Shown here: in pieces, positions 45,978 through 54,961 of the stretch
Layout of the letters: every line of letters begins with the position of its first letter
How positions within the stretch are numbered: the first letter of the stretch is position 1
DNA from: UBA4416 sp038327195
GTDB lineage: Bacteria > Bacteroidota > Bacteroidia > B-17B0 > Aurantibacillaceae
Length of the DNA stretch: 64,000 bases
Direction: 5' to 3'
Assembly (NCBI GenBank): GCA_038327195.1
Contig: JBBQKU010000009.1
Span: 58,470 to 122,469 of the forward strand
Notes under the pieces: generated by a model
Database searches by the model: none
Told to the model about the DNA's origin: nothing
Seen by the model: the letters and a program-made list of their open reading frames with translations, nothing else
Program-made: the position numbers and the translations under genes

Positions 45978-46775
45978 TTATGCAATCTTTTTTGTCTGAT
46001 AGGATTTCCATATCATAAAAATTCCAATTAATACAAATGGTATACTAAGTATTTGCCCCATATTGATTGGTAATGAAGCTTCAAAACTTTCTTGATTTTC
46101 TTTTAGAAATTCCATTAAAAAACGGAATGTAAACATTAACACACAAAATAAGCCAAACATAAATCCCTTACCAAATTGGTCACGCTTATTTTTCCATAAC
46201 CAATACATCACTAAAAACAATATCACATAAAAGAGTGCTTCATATATTTGTGTTGGATGTCTAGGTAATAAATCAACAGTTGGGAAAATAAAAGCCCAAG
46301 GAACTTGAGTTGGTTCGCCAACAATTTCAGAATTCATTAAATTACCGAAACGAATCATGAATGAAGCAAATGGAACAACAACAACTAACCTATCAAATAG
46401 CCATATCCAACTTTCTTTTGTTTTTAAACAATATAAAATCATTGCTAAAATAATACCTATTGCACCGCCATGGCTTGCTAAACCACCTTCCCAAACTTTT
46501 AAAATATCTAATGGGTTTGCAGAATAATATTCCCAACCATAAAATAAACAATGACCAATGCGAGCTCCTAAAATGGTTCCAATAACAATATAAAGTGTTA
46601 AAGTGTCTAATTGTTTTTCGGTTCTACCTTCAGTTCTGAAAATACGGTTCATAAAAAAATGACAACCAATAAAAGCCAATGCCCAAGATAAGCCATACCA
46701 GCGTACTGGCCAATCGATGCCTGGAATTGTAAAAATATCAGGACTTGGATTCCAATTTATAAAGAGTGATAACAT
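45978..46775 (-). CDS. lgt: Prolipoprotein diacylglyceryl transferase Lgt
   Basis: Lgt moves diacylglycerol from phosphatidylglycerol to the cysteine of lipoprotein precursors. It shows WPVRWYGLSWALAF, the GARIGHCLFYGWEYY segment, the signature RFGNLMNSEIVGEPT and HPTQIYEA. Seven or so membrane helices fit 265 residues. Several lipoproteins in this window (at 30965, 36196 and 62063) are likely substrates. The gene is divergent from the TPR kinase gene. Confidence 0.93.
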   Translation of the reverse strand: MLSLFINWNPSPDIFTIPGIDWPVRWYGLSWALAFIGCHFFMNRIFRTEGRTEKQLDTLTLYIVIGTILGARIGHCLFYGWEYYSANPLDILKVWEGGLASHGGAIGIILAMILYCLKTKESWIWLFDRLVVVVPFASFMIRFGNLMNSEIVGEPTQVPWAFIFPTVDLLPRHPTQIYEALFYVILFLVMYWLWKNKRDQFGKGFMFGLFCVLMFTFRFLMEFLKENQESFEASLPINMGQILSIPFVLIGIFMIWKSYQTKKIA

Positions 46776-46938
46776 AAGTGCGAAGTTATAAATTTATTGA
46801 ATTGTTTAACTGTTTTTTTTGATTTAAAACCGAATTTTTGTTAATCAGAAAATTTATGAACGTAATTTTTTTCTAAGCATTAGGAATTAGAATTTATACG
46901 TTAATAATTTAATTCGACATGCCTTATAAAAATTAAAT

Positions 46939-46946
46939 TACCTTTG
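46939..46946 (+). promoter_or_regulatory. -7 box (TACCTTTG) for the TPR kinase gene
   Basis: TACCTTTG fits the TAnnTTTG consensus exactly and lies 16 bases before the ATG at 46963. No good -33 box was seen, and the ATACTC-N6-GAGTAT palindrome found before the next genes is absent here. Confidence 0.5.
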
Positions 46947-46962
46947 CTTTTTATATAATTAA

Positions 46963-48669
46963 ATGAAGGTTTTTAGTTTTTTTTTCTTTCTTAGTTTAAG
47001 TTTTTTAAGTAAAGCTCAGGATGCTCAATTCTTTAATTATTTAAAAAAAATTGAAGCCAGTACGAATTACGAAAAAAACATTTCAGAACTAGAATATGAT
47101 TTAAAAACAAAAAATTATACAAACGATGAATTGTTAAAAGTACAAGTTTTACTTATTAATAATTATTTAAATGTGTTTCAATTCAATAAAGCTACGGCGC
47201 TTTGTCAAAGAGAAATATTATCAGCCAAAAAGAATAAACTTTTGTTTAATGAAGCTACTCTTTATCGTTATTTAGGAAATGTTTATTATCATTTAAAGCA
47301 AACAAATCAGGCTCGAATTCATTGGGAAAAGTGTTTAGAAATGTCAGAAAAAAATCAATATTTTGATTTGCTTAAAAGATGTAATCATAATTTAGGTGTG
47401 ATAGCATTAGAAACTGAGAATAATAATAAAAAGGCGGAAAGTTATTTTTTAAAAGCCATTGAATTTGGAAAAAAGACAAATGCGAGTAAGAATGAAAATT
47501 TAGCAAGTAGTTACCGTTTACTAGCTTCCACTTATGATGTAATGGGAAAATACAGACTCGCAGATAGTTTGTTTCAAATCACTACAGATATTTGTAAAGA
47601 GTTTAACGATTCAGCAGGTATTTCTGAAGCCTTAACATTTCATGCGAGGTTGTATTTGTCGATGAAGAATTATGATAGAGCTATGAAATTGATAAATGAG
47701 TCAATTAAAATTTCACAACTATTAAAATTGGATGATTATATTCAAACTGCTTTATCCATTCGTGAGAGTATTTCTATAGAATCTGGTAATTATAAAGATG
47801 CATATTTTTCTCTTAAGGAAATGTATAACATTGAAGTTGATAAAAATTCGAGAAACCAAAAAAAAGAAATTGCAGATTCAGAAGCCAAATTTAAAGTTGC
47901 AGAATTAAAAAGCAAGCAAGATTTGTATGTATTACAAGCAAAGCAAACAAAATATAATTACATTACCATTTTCGCTATTTTATTATTAATTACAATTGGT
48001 GTTATTGTGTTTTTTTATCAAAAACGACTAGCTAAAAAAGAACAGTTTTTAAAACTTAAAACTTTAAAAGACGTATATGATGCTGAAGAAAATGAACGAT
48101 CACGAATAGCTAAGGATTTACATGACAATATGGGAGCTTATGCAACCTCCATGTTATCTCAAATAGATATGTTAGAGCTGCCAAATACTGATTTGAATAG
48201 ACTCAAAGATTTAAGAAATGATGCAGAATATATAATGTCAACGCTTCGAGAAACTATTTGGATTTTAAAATCTAAAACAATTACCGTTCAACAGTTTTTT
48301 GATTTAATAAGAATATATGCAGATAAGCAACTAGTTAAAAATTTATCATTGAATATTGTTTATAAGGAAGATATTTTAAAATTGAAAAACATTAATCCTA
48401 CCATAAGTTTAAATTTATATCGCATTGTACAAGAAATTATTCAAAACATTATTAAACATTCTCATGCTAGAAATATACAATTTGTTTTTACATCAAGTGA
48501 TAAAATAAGTATTGAAATTAGTGATGATGGTATTGGTTTTGACACGGAAAATGTTTCTAAAAAAAGCGGACTAGGTAATATGGATTTTAGGGCTAATGAA
48601 ATTAATTATTGTTTAATTTTGAAATCAAAAATTAACTTAGGCACTGAAATAACATTAAAAGAATATTAA
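46963..48669 (+). CDS. TPR-containing sensor histidine kinase (NarL type)
   Basis: The 568-residue protein has a signal peptide (about 1-18, ending SKA), a helical TPR-type sensor region (about 50-300) and one membrane helix (about 328-348). A short linker leads to a HisKA_3 domain with H387 in RIAKDLHDN. A HATPase domain follows with ISDDGIGFDTE and SGLGNMDFR. It faces the periplasm and should phosphorylate the LuxR-type regulator of the next gene. The signal is unknown. Only 53 bases separate the two genes, yet a regulator-specific palindrome and -7-like box lie in that gap. Confidence 0.88.
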   Translation: MKVFSFFFFLSLSFLSKAQDAQFFNYLKKIEASTNYEKNISELEYDLKTKNYTNDELLKVQVLLINNYLNVFQFNKATALCQREILSAKKNKLLFNEATLYRYLGNVYYHLKQTNQARIHWEKCLEMSEKNQYFDLLKRCNHNLGVIALETENNNKKAESYFLKAIEFGKKTNASKNENLASSYRLLASTYDVMGKYRLADSLFQITTDICKEFNDSAGISEALTFHARLYLSMKNYDRAMKLINESIKISQLLKLDDYIQTALSIRESISIESGNYKDAYFSLKEMYNIEVDKNSRNQKKEIADSEAKFKVAELKSKQDLYVLQAKQTKYNYITIFAILLLITIGVIVFFYQKRLAKKEQFLKLKTLKDVYDAEENERSRIAKDLHDNMGAYATSMLSQIDMLELPNTDLNRLKDLRNDAEYIMSTLRETIWILKSKTITVQQFFDLIRIYADKQLVKNLSLNIVYKEDILKLKNINPTISLNLYRIVQEIIQNIIKHSHARNIQFVFTSSDKISIEISDDGIGFDTENVSKKSGLGNMDFRANEINYCLILKSKINLGTEITLKEY

Positions 48670-48671
48670 AA

Positions 48672-48689
48672 ATACTCGTTATAGAGTAT
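48672..48689 (+). promoter_or_regulatory. Operator 1, ATACTC-N6-GAGTAT
   Basis: This 18-bp palindrome (spacer GTTATA) lies between kinase and regulator genes, 21 bases before TAATTTCG (48711-48718), a one-mismatch -7 box, and 33 bases before the regulator ATG. It is one of three identical half-site pairs, with others at 49391 and 51310. Confidence 0.75.
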
Positions 48690-48722
48690 AAACCATTTGA
48701 TTCTAAACCCTAATTTCGAATT

Positions 48723-49388
48723 ATGATTATTAAGATAGGAATAGTAGACGATAAAAGCATAAATAGAAATACTGTTAGGAAAAAACTAGAATCTTATTCT
48801 GAAATATCTATCATTTTAGAAGCCGGTAATGGCCAGGATTTTTTAGATCAGCTGAAGATGTTGCAGGATTCTGAAATGCCTGATGTTATTTTGATGGATT
48901 TAGATATGCCAATTATTGATGGCATTGAAGCTATTCGGATGGCATCAACAATGTATCCCAAAATAAAATTCATTGTGCTTACTGTATTTGAAGATACAGA
49001 GCGAATATTTGATGCGATTAAAGTAGGAGCAAATGGTTATCTGCTTAAAGATGATAAAGCAATTAATATTATGGATGCCATTAGTAATGTAATAGATTTT
49101 AATGGTATACCTATGAGTCCAATAATTGCTAGAAAGGCAATGGATTTAATGTTAGGTAATAAAACTGAAATAGAAGAATCAAAAACGGTACAGCATTTTG
49201 AATTAACAAACCGTGAAACAGAAATTTTAAAAGAATTAGCAAGTGGCGCTACTTATAATATAATTGGTGAAAAATTATTTATTAGTCCGTTAACTGTTCG
49301 TAAACATGTTGCTAATCTCTATGATAAACTGCATGTTAGTAATCGTATGCAAATTGTAAATATTGCTCAAAAAAACAATTTAATTTAA
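48723..49388 (+). CDS. LuxR/NarL-family response regulator
   Basis: The 221-residue protein has a receiver domain with phosphoacceptor D59 in ILMDLDMPIIDG, acidic residues D9-D10 and a Lys in YLLKDDK. It also has a C-terminal LuxR-type HTH (about 155-215: LTNRETEILKELASGATYNIIGE and SPLTVRKHVANLYDKL). It pairs with the TPR kinase. Since the same palindrome sits upstream of its own gene and of the two secreted-protein genes, it is the best candidate for the protein binding them; this is inference. Confidence 0.92.
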   Translation: MIIKIGIVDDKSINRNTVRKKLESYSEISIILEAGNGQDFLDQLKMLQDSEMPDVILMDLDMPIIDGIEAIRMASTMYPKIKFIVLTVFEDTERIFDAIKVGANGYLLKDDKAINIMDAISNVIDFNGIPMSPIIARKAMDLMLGNKTEIEESKTVQHFELTNRETEILKELASGATYNIIGEKLFISPLTVRKHVANLYDKLHVSNRMQIVNIAQKNNLI

Positions 49389-49390
49389 AT

Positions 49391-49408
49391 ATACTCGAAA
49401 GTGAGTAT
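49391..49408 (+). promoter_or_regulatory. Operator 2, ATACTC-N6-GAGTAT
   Basis: This is the same 18-bp palindrome with spacer GAAAGT, directly after the regulator stop. It lies 20 bases before TACCTTTA (49429-49436), a -7-like box, and 50 bases before the first secreted-protein ATG. Confidence 0.8.
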
Positions 49409-49458
49409 TTTTTTTAAATACAAGAAGCTACCTTTAACCAGAATTTAAAATTTTAAAA

Positions 49459-51249
49459 ATGAAAAAATTAGGACTTGCAATATTATTGCTAAACGTATGT
49501 TTATTAAATGCACAAAATTTAGGATGGTTTAAACAATATTTCGGCCATGGCATGAGTGTTGTTAATCAATCAATTTCAACAAATGCAAATGGAGAAATTG
49601 CAAACTGCGGAATATTTAATCGTACATCAGCAGGATCTCAATTTGTTGATTTTGACCCTAGCGCAGCTACATATAGTTTAACAGCAACTGCAGGCCCATC
49701 CATTGTAAATTGTTGGGTCACGAAATTAGATGCGACAGGAAATTTAATATGGGCTAGAGCATTTGATGTTAATACTAATGGTTCAGGAAAAGCAACTACA
49801 AAAATAAATAATTCAGGTGAAGTTGTAGTTGGTTCTATGTTTTATTGGATTGGAGATTTTGATCCAAATATTACAACTTACACGATGACAACAAATACCA
49901 ATCCAACCTCATTTATAACAAAATTAGATGCTGCAGGTAATTTTGCCTGGGCTATGCAATTTAGGCAAGTTTCAGGGGCAGCTCGGGCAACGATAAGCGA
50001 TATTGAAGTTGATAATTTAAATAATATTTATGCGTCTGGTTATTTTGTCGGCAGCATTGATTTTGATCCATCTGTTCTAACGTATAGTATTGACGGTGGT
50101 TCATATCCATCTTCATTTATTGCAAAGTATGATAATAGCGGACAATTTTTATGGGTAAAAACATCGAACAGTCTATACGGTAGTACGCAAACTGTTGCAA
50201 TGACATTAGATAAAAATAAAAACATATTAATTACTGGAATTTATAATGGGACTGTCGATTTTGATCCAAGTGCTGCTACATATACTCTAAATTCTATAAA
50301 TTTTGCTCCATATGGTGAGCCATACATTCAAAAATTGGACTCAAATGGTTTGTTTATTTGGGCAAAACAATTTGCTGATGGAATTTCATTTCATAATAAT
50401 GGAACGCCAGTTTCTGATATTGGAATAGATAATAATAATGATGTATATATTACAGGTGCAACTAAAGATTCGTTAGACTTTGATCCAAGTGCTGCCAAAT
50501 ATTATTTAAAATCAAAAGGGCAAGAAGATGTGTATGCGGTAAAATTAAGTGCGACTGGTAATTTTGTTTGGGCAAAAATGTTTAACGGTGATTGGTCAGA
50601 CAACTCTAGTTCTATTCAGTTAGATAAAAGTAACAATGATGTTTATATTGCCTTTAATTTCAAAAGTTTAAATCTTGACGTGGATCCCGGAGTTTTAACA
50701 AATACAGTTTCTGCTATAGCAGTTACAAGCATGCTCATAAATAGATTAAACACTAATGGTAATTATATTGCTAATTATTATTTTAACTCAAACAGTAATT
50801 CTGCAAATAATATTGGCGATATGGTAATGGATAAAAATAATGATTTAATTGTGAGTGGTGATTTTAGTTTAGCTTATTTCACTGGTTCTATGTGGGTAGA
50901 TTTTGACCCAGGCGTTGGAGTTGTTAAAGGAGTCGATACTTATGGTTATAATGACGGTTTTGTTTTAAAGCTCAATAATCTTTCAACTGGGCTTAATGAA
51001 CAAAAATTAAATAATTCATTTTTTAAATTATATCCAAACCCAACCAGTACGATTTTAAATATTGAAGTCGATAGTTATAATTCAAATTCCCAAATCATCA
51101 TCACAGATATTTTAGGACAAACTATTTTGTCTCAAAAAATTGAATCAACAAAAACTGTTATCAATACTACTAACGATTATAAAGGAATTTATTTTGTTAC
51201 ACTAGTTAATGGAGAAAACACATCAACTCAAAAAATTATTGTTCAATAA
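49459..51249 (+). CDS. T9SS-secreted repeat protein, seven DFDP motifs (paralogue 1)
   Basis: The 596-residue protein has a signal peptide (MKKLGLAILLLNVCLLNAQ), then seven units each marked by DFDPS-AATY-like motifs (DFDP, once DVDP) together with KLDATGNLIWA-type strands. It ends in a C-terminal domain, YPNPTSTILNIEVDS to the final Gln, typical of type IX secretion. Seven such units suggest a seven-bladed beta-propeller akin to SBBP repeats; this is inference. Asp-rich loops could bind calcium. Its promoter carries the palindrome described above. Function unknown, probably cell-surface or released. Confidence 0.85.
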   Translation: MKKLGLAILLLNVCLLNAQNLGWFKQYFGHGMSVVNQSISTNANGEIANCGIFNRTSAGSQFVDFDPSAATYSLTATAGPSIVNCWVTKLDATGNLIWARAFDVNTNGSGKATTKINNSGEVVVGSMFYWIGDFDPNITTYTMTTNTNPTSFITKLDAAGNFAWAMQFRQVSGAARATISDIEVDNLNNIYASGYFVGSIDFDPSVLTYSIDGGSYPSSFIAKYDNSGQFLWVKTSNSLYGSTQTVAMTLDKNKNILITGIYNGTVDFDPSAATYTLNSINFAPYGEPYIQKLDSNGLFIWAKQFADGISFHNNGTPVSDIGIDNNNDVYITGATKDSLDFDPSAAKYYLKSKGQEDVYAVKLSATGNFVWAKMFNGDWSDNSSSIQLDKSNNDVYIAFNFKSLNLDVDPGVLTNTVSAIAVTSMLINRLNTNGNYIANYYFNSNSNSANNIGDMVMDKNNDLIVSGDFSLAYFTGSMWVDFDPGVGVVKGVDTYGYNDGFVLKLNNLSTGLNEQKLNNSFFKLYPNPTSTILNIEVDSYNSNSQIIITDILGQTILSQKIESTKTVINTTNDYKGIYFVTLVNGENTSTQKIIVQ

Positions 51250-51269
51250 AATTGTGTTTCAATCCTATT

Positions 51270-51299
51270 AAAAAGTCATAGAAAAATCTATGACTTTTT
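51270..51299 (+). terminator. Terminator after paralogue 1
   Basis: AAAAAGTCATAG (51270-51281), a six-base loop and CTATGACTTTTT (51288-51299) form a 12-bp stem ending in T. The same hairpin recurs after paralogue 2. Confidence 0.9.
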
Positions 51300-51309
51300 A
51301 AATTTAAAA

Positions 51310-51327
51310 ATACTCTATAGTGAGTAT
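51310..51327 (+). promoter_or_regulatory. Operator 3, ATACTC-N6-GAGTAT
   Basis: This is the same palindrome with spacer TATAGT, 22 bases before the -7 box at 51350 and 48 bases before the second secreted-protein ATG. It would overlap the -33 region, the usual place for an activator that touches the polymerase. Confidence 0.8.
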
Positions 51328-51349
51328 GGTTTTTAATTTATAACTTGCA

Positions 51350-51357
51350 TAATTTTG
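51350..51357 (+). promoter_or_regulatory. -7 box (TAATTTTG) for paralogue 2
   Basis: TAATTTTG matches TAnnTTTG exactly. The predicted leader to the ATG at 51376 would be only about 10-15 bases. Confidence 0.6.
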
Positions 51358-51375
51358 TAGTATAAACTTATACCT

Positions 51376-53085
51376 ATGAAAAAAATAGTATTATCTCTAA
51401 GCTGTTTAGCTTCTTCACTTTTATTAAACGCGCAAAGTCCATCATTTCAATGGGCAAAAAATTTACCTGGGCAAAATGGAACTAAAGCAGTTGCTGTAGA
51501 TGCTTCTGGAAATGTTTATTCAATGGGCATCTCTTATGGTGGTGACTTTGATCCAAGTGCAGCATCATATACTTTACCAACAGTTTATGGAGGTACCTAT
51601 ATTTCTAAATTAGATGCTGCTGGAAATTTTTTATGGGCAAAACAATTTGGGGGTGATGACCTTTCTTCCCCAACTACTCCTAAATCATTTGTTTTAGACG
51701 CATCAGGAAATGTTTATATTACTGGGTATTTTCACGGCGCACCAGATTTTGACCCTAGTAGTTCGACATTTAGTATAACAACAACAATATTTGATGATGT
51801 TTTTATCGTGAAATTAGATGCATCGGGAAATTTTGTGTTCGCTAAGAGTTTTGGCGGTGCTAATATTGATCAAGCAGTAGACATTAAAGTAGATGCCTCT
51901 GGAAATATCTATACAACTGGCAAATATAGAAATGCAGTAGATTTTGACCCTGGTGTAGGGACATATACTTTAACTACAATAGCCTCTTCATTTGATGTTT
52001 TTGTTTCAAAATTAGATGCTTCTGGAAATTTTATGTGGGCTAAAAACTTTAGCGGTGGTGCCGATGAAACAGCTGCTGCACTAACTTTAGATGCAATTGG
52101 TAATGTATATGTAACTGGTGGATTTTTAAATACAGTAGATTTTGATCCAAGTGCCAGTGTTTACACAATTACCCCTACAAATTCAGGCATATCTGCAATT
52201 TTTCTTGTAAAGTTAGATGCTTCAGGTAATTTTGGCTGGGCAAAAAATATTGGAGGAACAATGGATGCCTCTTCAACAGCAATAACTATTGATGCTAGCA
52301 GTAATTTATATTTAGGGGGTTATTTTTCAGGCGTAACAGATTTTGATCCTAATGTTGGAACTAGCAACTTAACATCAAATGGTAGTTATGATATTTTTAT
52401 TTCTAAATATGATGGTTCTGGAAATTATGTATGGGCGAAACAAATAGGAGGCACTCAAATTGATTTTCTTTTTTCGTTAGCATTAGATGCTTCTAATAAC
52501 ATATACTCTACAGGTTCATTTATGGTAGGTGTTGATTTTGATCCTAGCGCGGGTACAACTTCACTAACGGCTATGCATTCTTCTTATTCTGATGCGTTTA
52601 TTTTAAAATTAGACGCTTCTGGTAATTTTGGTTGGGCTCGTCAACTAGGTAGTACTAATTTGGTTGGAACCCAAGGTAATTCTATTGTTATTGATGCATC
52701 TTCAAACATCATTACAGGTGGAGGATTTCAAGGGCCTGTAGATTTTGATACAGAAGCTACAACCTTTACTATGACGGCAACATACGGATATAACTTTGTT
52801 CAAAAAATGTCTTCTGGGCCAGTAGGTATAGAAGAAAGTACGAACGATAATTTACGCTTTTCGGTTTTTCCAAACCCAACCAGTACTATTTTAAATATTG
52901 AAGTCGATAGTTATAATTCAAATTCCCAAATCATCATCACAGATATTTTAGGACAAACTATTTTGTCTCAAAAAATTGAATCAACAAAAACTGTTATCAA
53001 TACTACAAACTATTATAAAGGAATTTATTTTGTTACATTTGTTAATGGAGAAAATACATCAACTCAAAAAATAATGATTCAATAA
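51376..53085 (+). CDS. T9SS-secreted repeat protein, seven DFDP motifs (paralogue 2)
   Basis: The 569-residue paralogue of the preceding secreted protein has a signal peptide (MKKIVLSLSCLASSLLLNAQ) and seven DFDP-type motifs (the last is DFDT) alternating with regular KLDASGNFXWAK and NVYXTG strands. The repeats are cleaner than in paralogue 1. The C-terminal sorting domain is almost identical to that of paralogue 1 at both protein and DNA level, while the repeat part is diverged. It has its own operator and promoter. Probable seven-bladed propeller on the cell surface; ligand unknown. Confidence 0.85.
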   Translation: MKKIVLSLSCLASSLLLNAQSPSFQWAKNLPGQNGTKAVAVDASGNVYSMGISYGGDFDPSAASYTLPTVYGGTYISKLDAAGNFLWAKQFGGDDLSSPTTPKSFVLDASGNVYITGYFHGAPDFDPSSSTFSITTTIFDDVFIVKLDASGNFVFAKSFGGANIDQAVDIKVDASGNIYTTGKYRNAVDFDPGVGTYTLTTIASSFDVFVSKLDASGNFMWAKNFSGGADETAAALTLDAIGNVYVTGGFLNTVDFDPSASVYTITPTNSGISAIFLVKLDASGNFGWAKNIGGTMDASSTAITIDASSNLYLGGYFSGVTDFDPNVGTSNLTSNGSYDIFISKYDGSGNYVWAKQIGGTQIDFLFSLALDASNNIYSTGSFMVGVDFDPSAGTTSLTAMHSSYSDAFILKLDASGNFGWARQLGSTNLVGTQGNSIVIDASSNIITGGGFQGPVDFDTEATTFTMTATYGYNFVQKMSSGPVGIEESTNDNLRFSVFPNPTSTILNIEVDSYNSNSQIIITDILGQTILSQKIESTKTVINTTNYYKGIYFVTFVNGENTSTQKIMIQ

Positions 53086-53105
53086 AATTGTGTTTTAATG
53101 CTATT

Positions 53106-53135
53106 AAAAAGTCATAGAGAAATCTATGACTTTTT
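53106..53135 (+). terminator. Terminator after paralogue 2
   Basis: The same 12-bp stem as after paralogue 1 (AAAAAGTCATAG / CTATGACTTTTT), differing only in one loop base. It ends the 266-base stretch shared by the two genes. Confidence 0.9.
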
Positions 53136-53352
53136 TAATTTTGAAAACTAGGTTAAAGCAATAACTCAACTTAAGAATTTCACGGATGAATATTTGTTTG
53201 CTATAGCAAACAACTAGTTGCTTTTTATTAAAAACTAGAAAGAATAATTTATGTAACCGTTTTTAAATTTAATTGTATTTGTATTCATTTATTTACAGTT
53301 TTTAAGTGTTAAACTTCGGTTATCCTTTAGCTTGTGTAACAGCTTTTCCTCC

Positions 53353-53562
53353 TTTTTCTTTTGGCCTTTTAAAGCAAAATATTGGATTATTGATTTAGCA
53401 AACGACTAAAGCTTTGCAGGAGTAAGTCATCCCAATCGAAAATACCTTTGGATACTTTCACGTACCCCTTTTATTAATGCGGAAACTTATAATAAAATTA
53501 TAGAAAGGTTAATTGAGAATGATTTCGACGTAAACAAACTTGTTACGACCCAACAAAAATAA
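53353..53562 (+). pseudogene. Lipocalin (Blc-type) pseudogene, C-terminal part
   Basis: Without any start codon, the frame reads FFFWPFKAKYWIIDLAND, then an in-frame TAA at 53407-53409. It continues SFAGVSHPNRKYLWILSRTP and on to FDVNKLVTTQQK and a stop at 53560-53562. This matches the C-terminal half of bacterial outer-membrane lipocalins such as Blc, whose hallmark is YLWILSRTP. The internal stop and missing first half indicate a decayed gene. The rest of the 53136-53858 gap holds no other clear feature. Confidence 0.8.
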
Positions 53563-53858
53563 AACTTCTTGAAATGAACATGTGAAAGATGTAAGTTTTT
53601 GATGAAATTTTGTAATTACTTTTTATAAATACATCATAAATTTGACCAACTGTCAGTTAATCGGATAAGAGGTCGTTCGTTCCTATTTTTATAGGTTTGC
53701 GATAAGGGAGTTAAATTTATTTACCTTCCTTTTATCTTTTCAATGATGAAAAAAAATTGCATTCAATGAAAATAGGAATGAGTAACTAATTATAATTAAC
53801 ATAATTTTTTACGATTATTCTTAATCACAGAAAGATAATAAACTAAAACACATAAAAA

Positions 53859-54911
53859 ATGAAAGCTACAATGAAAGGCCTTGTATACTTAGGTGCAGGC
53901 AAAATAGAATTAAAAGAAATTCCAACACCAAAAATTTTAAAACCAACCGACGCAATTGTAAAAGTTACTAAAACAACCATTTGTGGTACTGATTTAGGAA
54001 TTATACATGGTAAAACACCTACCTGTTTGCCTGGTACAACTTTGGGGCACGAAGGCGTAGGAATAATTGAAGAAGTAGGATCTGCTGTAGTAAATTTTAA
54101 AAAAGGCGATCACGTAATTATATCCTGCATAACTTCTGATGGCACATGTGAATATTGCAAAAAACAAATGTATTCTCATTGCGAAGATGGTGGGTGGATT
54201 TTAGGGCATACAATTAACGGAACACAAGCAGAATATGCAAATATACCACATGCAGATAATAGTCTTTATTTAATTCCTTCGGGAGCCGATGAAGAAGCTT
54301 TAGTGATGTTAAGTGATATTTTACCAACTGGACATGAAATTGGCGTAATAAATGGAACAGTAAAACTTGGTGACACTATTGCAATTGTAGGAGCCGGTCC
54401 CGTAGGCATGTCAGCTTTATTAACAGCACAATTTTATTCACCTGCTAAAATTTATATGATTGATTTAGATGAAAATCGCTTAGAATTGGCTAAAAAGTTT
54501 GGTGCAACACACACCATCAATACGAGTAAAGAGGATGCTGTAAAAAGAATAATGGAAGAAACGAAAGATGGTGTTGATGTTGCTATTGAAGCCGTTGGTT
54601 TGCCAGGCACCTTTGATATTTGCCAAAACATTGTTCGTCCAGGTGGCCATTTAGCAAATATTGGTGTACATGGTAGTGCCGTGAATTTACAAATTCAAAA
54701 ATTATGGATACAAAACATTACTCTGACCATGGGTTTAGTAAATACGAATACAACACCACTGCTTTTAAAAACAGTAGTCACAGGAAAATTGAAACCTGAA
54801 AAACTAATTACTCATCACTTTAAATTAGATGAGATATTGAAGGCTTATGAAGTATTTGGCAATCCTGTAAAAGAAAAATCAATGAAGGTAATTATCACAA
54901 ATGAAAATTAA
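53859..54911 (+). CDS. Zinc-dependent alcohol dehydrogenase family protein
   Basis: This medium-chain dehydrogenase has a catalytic zinc site (C42, H64, E65 in GHEGVG), a Rossmann fold (IAIVGAGPVGMSA) and VDVAIEAVGLPGTF. The structural-zinc loop reads D94-x2-C97-x2-C100-x7-C108, so the first of the usual four cysteines is Asp. A carboxylate in that place is known in the Sulfolobus enzyme (Glu). It begins a run of stress-type genes on the plus strand, with the DJ-1-like gene 50 bases on. Substrate unknown. Confidence 0.87.
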   Translation: MKATMKGLVYLGAGKIELKEIPTPKILKPTDAIVKVTKTTICGTDLGIIHGKTPTCLPGTTLGHEGVGIIEEVGSAVVNFKKGDHVIISCITSDGTCEYCKKQMYSHCEDGGWILGHTINGTQAEYANIPHADNSLYLIPSGADEEALVMLSDILPTGHEIGVINGTVKLGDTIAIVGAGPVGMSALLTAQFYSPAKIYMIDLDENRLELAKKFGATHTINTSKEDAVKRIMEETKDGVDVAIEAVGLPGTFDICQNIVRPGGHLANIGVHGSAVNLQIQKLWIQNITLTMGLVNTNTTPLLLKTVVTGKLKPEKLITHHFKLDEILKAYEVFGNPVKEKSMKVIITNEN

Positions 54912-54961
54912 GGATTGAAAATCAGAATTATAATATTGAAACAAATTTAAAACTAAAAAAA

